Source: Salinicola endophyticus (GTDB lineage Bacteria > Pseudomonadota > Gammaproteobacteria > Pseudomonadales > Halomonadaceae). From it: a stretch of 64,000 nt of DNA. The DNA lies in the NCBI RefSeq assembly GCF_003206575.1, contig NZ_PZJO01000006.1, positions 132,514 to 196,513 of the forward strand, given 5' to 3'. Of this stretch, positions 17,697 to 26,117 are shown one piece after another (the stretch's first letter is position 1; each line of letters opens with the position of its first letter). The position numbers and the translations under genes are program-made. A model generated the notes under the pieces. The model saw only the letters and a program-made list of their open reading frames with translations, had not been told where the DNA came from and searched no databases.

Positions 17697-18788
17697 CTAG
17701 CCCAGATCGTTGACCAGCAGCGCCTCGACCGCCTCGATACGCGTCTTCAGCGTCTCGTCGTCGGCGGCGAGCACCGTGATATGGCCGATCTTGCGGCCCG
17801 GCCGGGGCGCCTTGCCGTAGTCGTGCCAGCGCGTGCCGGGCAGCGCGAGCACCGCGTCACGCTCGGGGAAGGCGCCGATCACGTTGAGCATGGCGCAGGG
17901 CGCCAGACGTGCGGTTTCGCCCAGCGGCAGTCCGGCCACCGCGCGCACGTGGTTCTCGAACTGGCTGGTGACCGCGCCCTCGATGCTCCAGTGGCCGGAG
18001 TTGTGCACCCGCGGGGCGATCTCGTTGGCCAGCAGGCCGGCGTCGGTGACGAAGAACTCGAACGCCATCACCCCGACATAGTCGAGCTCACGCATCACCC
18101 GGCTGGCGTAGTCCTCGGCCTGGGCCTGCAGCGGGTGCGCCACCTGTGGCACCGAACAGTGCAGGATGCCCTGACGATGCGCGTTGCGTACCACCGGCCA
18201 GTGGCGAATCTCGCCGTCCCGGGCGCGCACTGCGATCACCGAAATCTCGTGATCGAAGTCGATGAAGCCCTCGAGGATCAACGGCACGCCGCCGAGCTCG
18301 GCGAAGGTACCGCTGACGTCGGCAGGCTCGCGCATCACCTTCTGGCCCTTGCCGTCGTAGCCCAGGGTACGGGTCTTGACCACTGCGGGCAGGCCGATCT
18401 CGGCCACCGCGGCGTCGAGATCGGCCTGGCTGTCGATGCGTGCGATCGGCGGCACGGCGATATCCAGCTCGCGGAACAGCGACTTCTCCAGCCAGCGATC
18501 GCGGGCGGTGGAGAGCGCCTGGGCCGGGGGGAAGGCCGGGCGCTGCTCGGCGAGACGGGCGACCGCCTCGGCCGGCACGTTCTCGAACTCGAAGGTAATG
18601 GCATCGCAGCTGGCGATCAGCGCTTCGAGGGCCGTCGGGTCCTGCCAGTCGGCCTGCAGATGCTCACCATGCACCGCTGCGCAGGGTTCGCTGCCCGGAT
18701 CGAGAAAGGTGAAGCGCAGGTCGAGCGGGGCGCCGGCCTGGGCGAGCATGCGGCCGAGCTGGCCGCCACCGACGATTCCGATTCGCAT
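17697..18788 (-). CDS. purK: N5-carboxyaminoimidazole ribonucleotide synthase
   Basis: 363 aa ATP-grasp enzyme. N-terminal RIGIVGGGQLGRMLAQAG, then KTRTLGYDGKGQ and FEFFVTDAGLLANEIAPRVH are PurK hallmarks. It converts AIR, bicarbonate and ATP to N5-CAIR in purine synthesis. Starts 2 nt after the purE stop, so purE-purK form an operon. The longer open frame up to 19088 runs through purE in another frame and is not part of the gene. Confidence 0.96.
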   Translation of the reverse strand: MRIGIVGGGQLGRMLAQAGAPLDLRFTFLDPGSEPCAAVHGEHLQADWQDPTALEALIASCDAITFEFENVPAEAVARLAEQRPAFPPAQALSTARDRWLEKSLFRELDIAVPPIARIDSQADLDAAVAEIGLPAVVKTRTLGYDGKGQKVMREPADVSGTFAELGGVPLILEGFIDFDHEISVIAVRARDGEIRHWPVVRNAHRQGILHCSVPQVAHPLQAQAEDYASRVMRELDYVGVMAFEFFVTDAGLLANEIAPRVHNSGHWSIEGAVTSQFENHVRAVAGLPLGETARLAPCAMLNVIGAFPERDAVLALPGTRWHDYGKAPRPGRKIGHITVLAADDETLKTRIEAVEALLVNDLG

Positions 18789-18790
18789 GA

Positions 18791-19309
18791 TCAGCTCTCG
18801 CTCTGGTCGTGGTCGGGGGTGCTGGGGCGCGGATCGGGAGACTCGAGCACCTTGCGCGTCTGCTCGGCGCGGTAGGCTTCCAGCGCGGTGCGGACTTGCG
18901 GGTCGTGGTTGGCCAGCATGGCGGCGGCGAGCAGCGCGGCATTGATCGCCCCGGCGCGGCCGATCGCCAGCGTGGCGGTGGGGATACCCGCCGGCATCTG
19001 CACGATCGAGAGCAGCGAGTCGACCCCGGAAAGCGTGCTCGACTTGACCGGCACGCCCAGCACCGGCAGGCGGGTCTTGGCCGCGCACATGCCGGGCAGG
19101 TGGGCGGCGCCGCCGGCCCCCGCGATGATCACCTCGAGCCCACGCTCGGCCGCGGTCTCGGCGTACTCGAACAGCAAATCCGGGGTGCGGTGGGCGGAGA
19201 CCACCTGGGTTTCATGCTCGATGCCGAGCTGTTCCAGGGTCTCGACGGTATGGCAAAGGGTCGACCAGTCCGACTTGGACCCCATGATGACGCCGACGCG
19301 TACGCTCAT
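18791..19309 (-). CDS. purE: N5-CAIR mutase
   Basis: 172 aa. [11 protein letters not shown] at the N-terminus, SAHRTPD and [11 protein letters not shown] form the active site of class I PurE. It moves the carboxyl group of N5-CAIR to give CAIR, the step after PurK. The C-terminal tail (residues about 155-172) is extended and acidic/polar. First gene of the purEK operon. Confidence 0.96.
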   Translation of the reverse strand: MSVRVGVIMGSKSDWSTLCHTVETLEQLGIEHETQVVSAHRTPDLLFEYAETAAERGLEVIIAGAGGAAHLPGMCAAKTRLPVLGVPVKSSTLSGVDSLLSIVQMPAGIPTATLAIGRAGAINAALLAAAMLANHDPQVRTALEAYRAEQTRKVLESPDPRPSTPDHDQSES

Positions 19310-19463
19310 GCTTCCTCCCGGGGGAAAGGCTCGACCGCCGCGGCTTGTGGGTTGTCAGGCGGCGTCGAGATACGGTTTGGAAAGCGGCGCATTATACCCG
19401 TCATGGGGCCGCGCAGACAGCCACTCTCGGGGGGAGAAATGCGAGCAGGGCTTGACCGATCGG

Positions 19464-19694
19464 TCAGCGGAACGCCTTCTCCAGGGCGAAGCGCGGCACC
19501 GGTTCGCCGCTCACGTCGACCTGTTCGCAGAACATCTCCAGCGGCCGGGCCCAGAGACCGTAGTCGCCGTAGAGCGCGCGGTAGATCACCAGACGCTCTT
19601 CGCTCTCGCTGTGCTGGGCGACATCCAGCACCTCGTAGAGCTGGCCCTTGTAGTGGCGGTAGATGCCCGGAACCGGGCGGCTCGAATCACTCAT
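19464..19694 (-). CDS. DUF1653 family protein
   Basis: 76 aa. Matches the small DUF1653 fold: [43 protein letters not shown] and a C-terminal RF. Function unknown. Its start overlaps the tcdA stop by 8 nt, so it is probably translated with tcdA. Confidence 0.85.
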   Translation of the reverse strand: MSDSSRPVPGIYRHYKGQLYEVLDVAQHSESEERLVIYRALYGDYGLWARPLEMFCEQVDVSGEPVPRFALEKAFR

Positions 19695-20568
19695 GCGATG
19701 CGGACTCCTGCGTGGGGGAAGCAGCGGGCGAGGTGGCGTCCGGCTCGGCTACCGGGGGGCTCTCGGCGCCAGCTTCGGGCGCCGCCTGGGCGCGCCGCGC
19801 CAGCCGGCTGAGTACCCGCGCGGCGGCGGTGAAGCCGAAGCTGCCGGTGACCACGCTCACCGCGCCGAAACCGGCGGCACAGTCGAGCCGGGTGGCCTGA
19901 CCCGGTGCCGGCTTGTGCTGACACACCTCGCCATCGCTGCCAGGGTAGACCAGTTGTTCGTCGGAGTAGACGCACTCGATGCCGAAGCGGCGCTTGGGAT
20001 TGCGCGAGAAGCCGTAATCCCGGCGCAGCTTCGAGCGCACCTTGGCCAGCAGCGGATCGTGCTCGGTGCGGGTGAGATCCGCCACCTGGATACGGCTCGG
20101 ATCGCTCTGGCCACCGGCGCCGCCGGTCACCGTGATTGCCAGCTTGCGCCGCTGGCAGTAGTGAATCAGCGCCGCCTTGGCGCCGACGTGGTCGATGGCA
20201 TCGATCACGTGGTCGGCGTCGGCAGGGATGCGCTCGGCCAGATTGGTCGGGGTGATGAAGGCTTCATCGGCGACCACCTGGATACCTGGCCAGATCGCGC
20301 GGCAGCGCTCCGCCAGCACCGCCACCTTGGGCTTGCCGATCTCGCCGTCGAGGGCGTGGAGCTGGCGGTTGACGTTGGAGACGCAGACATCGTCGAGATC
20401 GATCAGGGTGAGCTTGCCGATGCCCGAGCGCGCCAGCGCCTCGGCGCTCCAGCTACCCACGCCGCCGACCCCGACCACTACCACATGGGCGTAGCGAAAG
20501 GCGTGGGCGGCGCGGGTGCCATAGAGGCGGCGGATACCGCCGAAGCGGAAGTCGTAGTCGTCGGTCAT
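19687..20568 (-). CDS. tcdA: tRNA threonylcarbamoyladenosine dehydratase
   Basis: 293 aa, ThiF/E1-like fold. [22 protein letters not shown] is the ATP-binding loop, followed by [13 protein letters not shown] and a CsdL-type C-terminal half. It cyclises t6A37 of tRNA to ct6A using ATP, with sulphur-relay partners in E. coli. A Pro/Ala/Glu-rich tail of about 30 residues follows the catalytic domain and is probably disordered. The ATG overlaps the truC stop by 4 nt. Confidence 0.93.
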   Translation of the reverse strand: MTDDYDFRFGGIRRLYGTRAAHAFRYAHVVVVGVGGVGSWSAEALARSGIGKLTLIDLDDVCVSNVNRQLHALDGEIGKPKVAVLAERCRAIWPGIQVVADEAFITPTNLAERIPADADHVIDAIDHVGAKAALIHYCQRRKLAITVTGGAGGQSDPSRIQVADLTRTEHDPLLAKVRSKLRRDYGFSRNPKRRFGIECVYSDEQLVYPGSDGEVCQHKPAPGQATRLDCAAGFGAVSVVTGSFGFTAAARVLSRLARRAQAAPEAGAESPPVAEPDATSPAASPTQESASHE

Positions 20569-21377
20569 GGGCTCTCGGGGTTCGGTTCTGCCAGCGTCGC
20601 GGTGGCGGCCTGGGCGACGCTGGGCGGGTCGAAGCGGGCGCTGTCGCTACCGGTGTGGGCCTGCCAGCCGAAGCGCGCCAGCAGCGCGGCGAAGGCGGCA
20701 TCCGGCGCCGCGGTCAGCGTCAGCCAGCGCTCGGCATAAGGGTGCCACAGGCGCAGCTCGGCAGCGTGCAGCAGCAGATGCGGGCAGCCTAGATGATCGC
20801 GAAAATAGCGATTGTGGATACCCTTGCCATGCTTGGCATCGTTGATGATCGGATGCCCGCAGCGCGCCAGATGGCGGCGGATCTGGTGGCGCCGGCCGGT
20901 CTCCGGGCGCGCCTCCATCAGCGCGTAGCGCGACTGCGGATAACGTTCGATCGCCACTGGAATCTCGACGCAGGCGAGCCGGCGCAGGTGAGTCAGCGCC
21001 GGCTGGGCCGGCATTTCCGCCTTGGGCCGGATGCCATCCTCCTCGCGCAGCGGGACGTCGACGCTCAGCGCCTCCGGCCCCCAGCCACGCACCACCGCCA
21101 GATAGCGCTTGGTCACCAGTTTGTCGGTGAACGCCTGGGTCAGTGCAGCGGCGGCCTGGGAGTCGAGCGCGAACACCAGCACGCCGCCGGTGGGGCGGTC
21201 GAGCCGGTGCACCGGAAAGACGTGCTGGCCGATCTGGTCGCGCAGGGTCTGCATCACGAAACGCGTCTCGCCGCGGGCCAGGGCAGTGCGATGCACCAGC
21301 ATCCCCGGCGGCTTGGCCACCGCGATCAGCTGGGCGTCGCGATAGATCACTCGAAGGGGCGGCGTGGCGGCGGTCAT
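20565..21377 (-). CDS. truC: tRNA pseudouridine(65) synthase
   Basis: 270 aa, RluA-like pseudouridine synthase without an S4 domain. The catalytic aspartate lies in PVHRLDRPTGGVL; YRDAQLIAVAKPPGMLVHR and GRRHQIRRHLA are family motifs, and the length fits TruC (260 aa in E. coli). It makes pseudouridine at position 65 of tRNA-Ile and tRNA-Asp. The start is the ATG at 21377; the frame to 21488 is a non-conserved leader. Forms a run with tcdA and the DUF1653 gene. Confidence 0.9.
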   Translation of the reverse strand: MTAATPPLRVIYRDAQLIAVAKPPGMLVHRTALARGETRFVMQTLRDQIGQHVFPVHRLDRPTGGVLVFALDSQAAAALTQAFTDKLVTKRYLAVVRGWGPEALSVDVPLREEDGIRPKAEMPAQPALTHLRRLACVEIPVAIERYPQSRYALMEARPETGRRHQIRRHLARCGHPIINDAKHGKGIHNRYFRDHLGCPHLLLHAAELRLWHPYAERWLTLTAAPDAAFAALLARFGWQAHTGSDSARFDPPSVAQAATATLAEPNPESP

Positions 21378-21502
21378 CGAAATTGTCGGGGTCGTGGCGT
21401 GGGGCGCTATTGTCGGGGCTGGGCAGGGCGATCTCAAGTGTCGCCACGGCGGTGCCGTGCTAGGGTGCCCAGACAAGCGATGCGCCAACCCAGGGATCTT
21501 CC

Positions 21503-22216
21503 ATGACCGACACTCGCTCCCTTCACCTCGTCGTGCTCACCGGTGCCGGCATCAGCGCCGAGAGCGGGCTCAAGACCTTTCGTGACGGCGACGGCCTGTG
21601 GGAGAACCATCGGGTCGAGGATGTCGCCACGCCCCAGGCGTGGGCGCGCGATCCGGCCAGCGTGCTGCGCTTCTACGACGAGCGTCGCGAGCAGACCCGC
21701 CGGGCCCGGCCCAATCCCGCCCACCGCGCACTGGCCGAGCTGGAAGCGGCCGGCTTCCGGGTCGACGTGATCACCCAGAACATCGACGACCTGCACGAGC
21801 GCGCGGGCTCGACCCAGGTGCTGCATCTGCATGGCGAGATTCTACTGGCGCGCTCCTCGGTCGATGATGGCCTGCGCTATCCGCTCACCCGCGGCGGTAT
21901 CGCCCTGGGCGATCTCTGCGACAAGGGCAGCCAGCTGCGCCCGGACGTGGTCTGGTTCGGCGAGTCGGTGCCGCGCTACGCCGAAGCCTGCGATATCGTC
22001 GCCGAGGCCGATGCGCTGCTGGTGGTCGGCACCTCGCTGGCAGTGATGCCGGCGGCGCTGCTGCTCGAACAGGCACCGCTGGACGCCCCCTGCTGGCTGG
22101 TCGACCCCCAGGCGCGAGACCTCGCCCCGCCGGGCGTAGCGCCCATCGCTGAACCCGCCAGCCAGGGCGTGCCGACCCTGGTGGCGCATTGGAAGGCCCA
22201 GGGCGGGTTCGAGTAG
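21503..22216 (+). CDS. Sir2-family NAD-dependent deacylase, zinc-site lacking
   Basis: 237 aa. Sirtuin core motifs are intact: LTGAGISAESGLKTFR, TQNIDDLHERAG, catalytic H110 in LHLHGE, PDVVWFGE and GTSLAVMPAA. The zinc-ribbon cysteines normally found after the HG motif are absent: residues 115-146 have only C139. Similar zinc-less sirtuins exist in other bacteria. Predicted to remove acyl groups from lysine using NAD; the substrate is unknown. Followed by a 13-bp tandem repeat. Confidence 0.87.
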   Translation: MTDTRSLHLVVLTGAGISAESGLKTFRDGDGLWENHRVEDVATPQAWARDPASVLRFYDERREQTRRARPNPAHRALAELEAAGFRVDVITQNIDDLHERAGSTQVLHLHGEILLARSSVDDGLRYPLTRGGIALGDLCDKGSQLRPDVVWFGESVPRYAEACDIVAEADALLVVGTSLAVMPAALLLEQAPLDAPCWLVDPQARDLAPPGVAPIAEPASQGVPTLVAHWKAQGGFE

Positions 22217-22235
22217 TGGGGCCGAGTCGCGGCTC

Positions 22236-22313
22236 TCGATGAGAAGCTTCGACTGAGGGCTTTGAATGAGGACTTCGAGCAGGCATGTCGACGAGACGCT
22301 TCGATGAGCGCTT
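22236..22313. repeat. 13-bp degenerate tandem repeat, 6 units
   Basis: Six units with an exact 13-bp period. The TCGA-like core starts at 22236, 22249, 22262, 22275, 22288 and 22301. Units are TCGATGAGAAGCT, TCGACTGAGGGCT, TTGAATGAGGACT, TCGAGCAGGCATG, TCGACGAGACGCT and TCGATGAGCGCTT. Begins 20 nt after the sirtuin stop. Confidence 0.75.
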
Positions 22314-22485
22314 TCCCGAAGCGCTGAGGCCAGCGATGCCTGGCATCGGCGCCCGCCGAGCGGGTTCGGCTTTCGCCGGCCCGGGCCTTGCGGCATGATA
22401 GCCGGCTAAGGAATAGGCGCCAAAACAGACGCCAAGAGCCGTGCGCAGCGGCCATCACGATCATTCAACGCCAGGACACATCGTC

Positions 22486-23433
22486 ATGTTCGAACGCATC
22501 AACCGGCTGTTCCCGGTCTGGGCCATCCTGCTGGCCACCCTCGCTGCCTTCCAGCCGCAGCTCTTCGTCGGCTTCAAGGCCGATATCAAGATGCTGCTGG
22601 TGGTGATCATGTTCGCCATGGGTCTGACCCTGACCCGCGAGGACTTCGCCCGCGTGGTCAAGGCACCCAAGCCGGTCGCCGTCGGGGTCGTCCTGCAGTT
22701 CTTGATCATGCCGCTCGCCGCGCTGCTGGTCTCCCGGGTGCTCGGCCTGGGGGCGGAACTCACCACCGGCATGGTGCTGGTCGGCGCCACCGCCGGCGGC
22801 ACCTCGTCCAATGTCATGACCTGGCTCTCGGGTGGGCACGTGGCACTCTCGGTGACCATGACCATGGTCTCCACGGTGATCTCGGTGGTGGCCACTCCCT
22901 TCATCACCTGGCTGCTGGTCGGCCAGAGCATCGATGTGCCGGTGCTCGGCATGCTGCTGAGCATCGCCCAACTGGTCATCGCCCCGATCGCCCTTGGCGT
23001 GGTGTTCCACCATCTGCTGGGGGCGCGTATCCGTAAGATCGAATCGGCCCTGGCGACGCTGGCCATGGCGGCGATCGTGATGATCATCGCCATCGTGGTC
23101 GCGCTCAACGCCGGCAATCTGGCGACCCTGGGGCCGATCGTGGCGCTGGCGGTGATCGCCCATAACGCCATCGGGCTGGCGGGTGGTTACTGGCTGAGCC
23201 GCGCGCTGGGCTTCGATATCCGCACCGCGCGCACCATCGCCTTCGAGGTCGGGCTGCAGAACTCCGGCCTCGCGGTGGCCCTGGCCAACCAGTTCTTCAC
23301 CGCTGGCGCGGCACTCCCCGGGGCGCTCTTCTCGGTCTGGCACAACGTCTCCGGCTCGCTGCTGGCCGGCTACTGGAAACAGCGCGGCGTGCCCGCCGCG
23401 AAGCAGCCAGAGGCCGAGCGCGCACAGGGCTGA
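22486..23433 (+). CDS. Bile acid:sodium symporter family transporter
   Basis: 315 aa, about ten membrane segments, BASS/SBF family. Markers: MLLVVIMFAMGLTLTREDF, GATAGGTSSNVMTWLSGGHV and EVGLQNSGLAVALA. Bacterial members carry organic anions such as pantoate, pyruvate or keto acids with sodium; the substrate here is unknown. The start at 22486 follows CCAGGA; the frame upstream to 22441 has no family sequence. Sodium coupling would fit a halophile. Confidence 0.9.
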   Translation: MFERINRLFPVWAILLATLAAFQPQLFVGFKADIKMLLVVIMFAMGLTLTREDFARVVKAPKPVAVGVVLQFLIMPLAALLVSRVLGLGAELTTGMVLVGATAGGTSSNVMTWLSGGHVALSVTMTMVSTVISVVATPFITWLLVGQSIDVPVLGMLLSIAQLVIAPIALGVVFHHLLGARIRKIESALATLAMAAIVMIIAIVVALNAGNLATLGPIVALAVIAHNAIGLAGGYWLSRALGFDIRTARTIAFEVGLQNSGLAVALANQFFTAGAALPGALFSVWHNVSGSLLAGYWKQRGVPAAKQPEAERAQG

Positions 23434-23448
23434 GCGCCTGACACGGTC

Positions 23449-23510
23449 TCGTCCTCGCGCGGCTTCATACTCGCGCGAGTTCGTCCCCACGCGGTTTCGT
23501 ACTCATAACC
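23449..23510. repeat. 16-bp degenerate tandem repeat, about 4 units
   Basis: Units start at 23449, 23465, 23481 and 23497: TCGTCCTCGCGCGGCT, TCATACTCGCGCGAGT, TCGTCCCCACGCGGTT and the partial TCGTACTCATAACC. Begins 15 nt after the BASS transporter stop. Confidence 0.7.
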
Positions 23511-23564
23511 AAAGCCCCGGGCAGTCCGGCTCGGGGCGCGGGCTCACGCAAGGAGATACTCGAG

Positions 23565-24218
23565 ATGGCGGATCTGAAACTCTTCTACGCCCCTGGCGCC
23601 TGTTCGCTCGCCTCGCACATTGCGCTGGAGGAGGCGGGCGCCGAGTTCGAGGCGGTGCGCATCGACACCGCCGCGGGCGAGCAGCGCTCGGCGGACTATC
23701 TGCGCATCAACCCCAAGGGGCGGGTGCCCGCGCTGGCGGTGGGGGAGACGGTGATCACCGAGAACCCGGCGATCCTGCGCTATGTGTCGCAGCGCTTTCC
23801 CGAGTCGGTGCTGTGGCCGAGCACGCTGCTGGAAGATGCCCGCTGCGCCGAGTGGCTCGCCTTTCTCGCCTCCGGCGTGCACCCCATCTACGCCCACGTG
23901 CGCCGTCCCGAGCGCTACGCCACGGGTGACGCGGCCAAGGCCGATGTGGTCGAGACCGCCCGCCGCAGCACCCGCGAGCTGTTCGAGATGATCGAGGCGC
24001 GCCTGGCCGAGCGCCCGGACGCCTGGGCACTCGGGGAGCGCTACAGCGTCGCCGATGCCTACCTCTTTGTCTTCTGGCAGTGGGGCGCCGGCGCCGTGCT
24101 CGGCTACGACATGGCCAGCGACTTCCCCACCTGGAGCCAGCACGCCCGGCGCATGCTCGCCCGACCCGCCGTCGGCCGCGCTCTGGCACGCGAAGGGCTC
24201 GACATCCCGACACCCTGA
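23565..24218 (+). CDS. Glutathione S-transferase
   Basis: 217 aa, beta-class-like GST. The N-terminal thioredoxin-like domain has YAPGACSLASHIALEEAG (catalytic Cys/Ser region) and the cis-proline stretch GRVPAL, followed by ITENPAILRYV. The helical C-terminal domain includes YSVADAYLFVFWQW. Predicted to conjugate glutathione to electrophiles in the cytoplasm. A strong AAGGAG precedes the ATG. Single gene between the BASS and DTW genes. Confidence 0.92.
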   Translation: MADLKLFYAPGACSLASHIALEEAGAEFEAVRIDTAAGEQRSADYLRINPKGRVPALAVGETVITENPAILRYVSQRFPESVLWPSTLLEDARCAEWLAFLASGVHPIYAHVRRPERYATGDAAKADVVETARRSTRELFEMIEARLAERPDAWALGERYSVADAYLFVFWQWGAGAVLGYDMASDFPTWSQHARRMLARPAVGRALAREGLDIPTP

Positions 24219-24352
24219 GCTATCCCGCTGCACCCAGGACGGGGTGATGGCATCACCTGTGGTCGCATAACTTTCCTTGATTGCTGCGCTTGGTACGCCG
24301 CGCAAAGTGATAGACTGCGCGGCCTTTCAGACTGGCTGGAGAGCGGCACCCG

Positions 24353-25165
24353 ATGCGAGACGATGCCGACACGATGATGGCGCCCCAAGCGCGCGACCCC
24401 GAGACGACCCACGCGGCGCAGGACCCGGCGACCGGCCACCCGCGCCCGCCGCGGCGGGAGTTCAAGGCCCGCGGCAGTTTCGTCGAGCGCTGTGACGGTT
24501 GCCGCCTGCCGGTGCTCAACTGTCTCTGCCCCTACCGGGTGAGCACCACCAGCGAGGCCGAGGTGTGGCTGCTCACGCACCCGCTGGAGCACAACAAGCC
24601 GACCAACACCGGCCGGCTGATCGCCGACGTGCTGCCGCAGACCCAGGTGTTCGACTGGCACCGTACGGCGCCGGACGCGGGGCTGCTCGCACTGCTCGCC
24701 GACCGCCGCTACGTGCCCTTCGTGATCTTTCCCGACGACCAGCCGGACTACCAGCACCGGGTGGTCGACGAGCGCGCCGTGGTCGGCGTCAAGCAGGATG
24801 GCTTCATTCCCGTTTTCATCCTGCTCGACGGCACCTGGCGCCAGGCGCGGCGGATCTTCCGCAAGAGCCCCTATCTGGACGGCCTGCCGGTGTTACCGCT
24901 GCACACCGACCGCCTGACCCGCTACCGCCTGCGCAAGCCCGCCTCTGCTTCGCATCTGTGCACCGCCGAGGTTGCCGCCGAGCTGCTGCGCAAGACCGGT
25001 GACGGGGTCGCCGCCGACGTGCTCGACGACTACTTCGACGCCTTCAACGAAAGCTACGCCGCGAGCCGCTTCTACCACAAGATCGACAAGCCCAGCGCCC
25101 CCATGCAGCGGCTGCTCGACCGCCGCATGGCCGGCAGCGCCCACCTCGTCGATCCGCGCGGCTGA
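24353..25165 (+). CDS. tapT: DTW-domain tRNA-uridine aminocarboxypropyltransferase
   Basis: 270 aa. N-terminal zinc-type cysteines in CDGCRLPVLNCLCPYR, then the TLH-like segment LLTHPLEHNKPTNTG and the DTW-type motif LDGTWRQARRIF. DTW proteins (E. coli YfiP/TapT) transfer the 3-amino-3-carboxypropyl group of SAM to U47 of tRNA (acp3U). The first 40 residues are a poorly conserved, Ala/Pro-rich extension, and a later ATG at 24374 could also serve. A tRNA gene follows 73 bp downstream. Confidence 0.85.
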   Translation: MRDDADTMMAPQARDPETTHAAQDPATGHPRPPRREFKARGSFVERCDGCRLPVLNCLCPYRVSTTSEAEVWLLTHPLEHNKPTNTGRLIADVLPQTQVFDWHRTAPDAGLLALLADRRYVPFVIFPDDQPDYQHRVVDERAVVGVKQDGFIPVFILLDGTWRQARRIFRKSPYLDGLPVLPLHTDRLTRYRLRKPASASHLCTAEVAAELLRKTGDGVAADVLDDYFDAFNESYAASRFYHKIDKPSAPMQRLLDRRMAGSAHLVDPRG

Positions 25166-25238
25166 GCCCGCCGCCTTCGGCTCGAGCCGGCAGGCGGCTC
25201 GCTTGAGAGGGGCTTGGGTGTTATCGTCTCCGCCGTGC

Positions 25239-25315
25239 GCCCGAATAGCTCAATTGGATAGAGTACCGGCCTTCGAAGCCGTGGGTTGCAGGTTCGAGTC
25301 CTGCTTCGGGCGCCA
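25239..25315 (+). tRNA. tRNA-Arg(TCG)
   Basis: 77 nt including an encoded CCA. The acceptor stem is GCCCGAA / TTCGGGC, the D-stem GCTC/GAGT, the anticodon loop CTTCGAA with anticodon TCG (reads CGA), and the T-arm GCAGG-TTCGAGT-CCTGC. Only the first anticodon-stem pair is a mismatch. No integrase or duplicated 3' end was seen next to it. Confidence 0.93.
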
Positions 25316-25432
25316 TTCCTTCCGCATGATCTTCCCCTCTTGCATCCGGCAGTGACCGGGAGCATCAACGCCGCTTTAGCGTGATCCATGTGACTATGCC
25401 AAAAACCTGTGGCTCTCGATAAGGAAGCGTCC

Positions 25433-26068
25433 ATGCAAGAGACCGATACGCCCGCCAGCGGCGCAGCGCCGCGAGGCGATGGGGCCGGCCCCGCGAGGCC
25501 GCCGGCGGGAAGCGTTTTGATCCTGATCGATCAGCAGCGCTGCATGCAGGCGCTGGGCATCGCGCAGCGCAACAATCACGACGCAGAGACGCTGATCGCC
25601 GCGCTGCTCGGGGTGTGGCGGCAGCGCCAATGGCCGGTGGTTCACGTGCGCCATCTCTCACGCTCGGAGACCTCCGGCTTCCGCCCGGGGCAGACAGGTG
25701 CGGCGTTCCAGGAAGCTTTCATGCCGCTGTCGCACGAGGCTGTCTTCGAAAAGAACGTCCCCGACGCCTTCACCCAATCCGCTCTGGAAAGGTGGCTGCA
25801 CGTGCGGGGGATTCGCCAGCTGGTGATCGTCGGCGTGGCGAGCGAGAACTCGGTGGAGAACACCGCGAGAAGTGCCGGCAACCTGGGGTTTACCGTCTGG
25901 GTGCCGGAAGCCGCCTGCTACACCTTTGCCAAGCTGGACTACGCCGGTGTATGGCGCTCGGCGGCGGAGGTCCACGCCATGGCGATGGCCAATCTGGACG
26001 GCGAGTACGCCAACGTGGTCGACCGCACCTGGCTACTGGCGGCGTTGGAAGGATGGCAGGCGGAATAA
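25433..26068 (+). CDS. Isochorismatase-fold cysteine hydrolase-like protein
   Basis: 211 aa. The fold is clear: VLILIDQQ (Asp33 of the triad), FEKNVPDAF (Lys107) and VGVASENSVENTARSAGNLGF. In the last motif the nucleophile position is Ser140 where the family usually has Cys. Members with this NSVE form are known and their activity is mostly undefined. AAGGA precedes the ATG at 25433; a GTG eight codons upstream lacks support. The first 25 residues are Ala/Gly/Pro-rich and likely disordered. Confidence 0.82.
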   Translation: MQETDTPASGAAPRGDGAGPARPPAGSVLILIDQQRCMQALGIAQRNNHDAETLIAALLGVWRQRQWPVVHVRHLSRSETSGFRPGQTGAAFQEAFMPLSHEAVFEKNVPDAFTQSALERWLHVRGIRQLVIVGVASENSVENTARSAGNLGFTVWVPEAACYTFAKLDYAGVWRSAAEVHAMAMANLDGEYANVVDRTWLLAALEGWQAE

Positions 26069-26117
26069 GCTGCCGAGTCGTTTCCCCACACGCTTGATCA
26101 GAGCACCCCAGGCGTAC

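Noticed and set aside
17677-17698. Hairpin AGCCACC / GGTGGCT at the purK end
   Set aside because: It overlaps the purK stop codon and is weak; the bfr terminator 70 bp away explains termination on both strands better.
25239-25315. tRNA-Arg as an island attachment site
   Set aside because: No integrase next to it and no repeated tRNA 3' end was seen in the following 5 kb; the cassette-like unit lies about 3.8 kb away with its own junctions.
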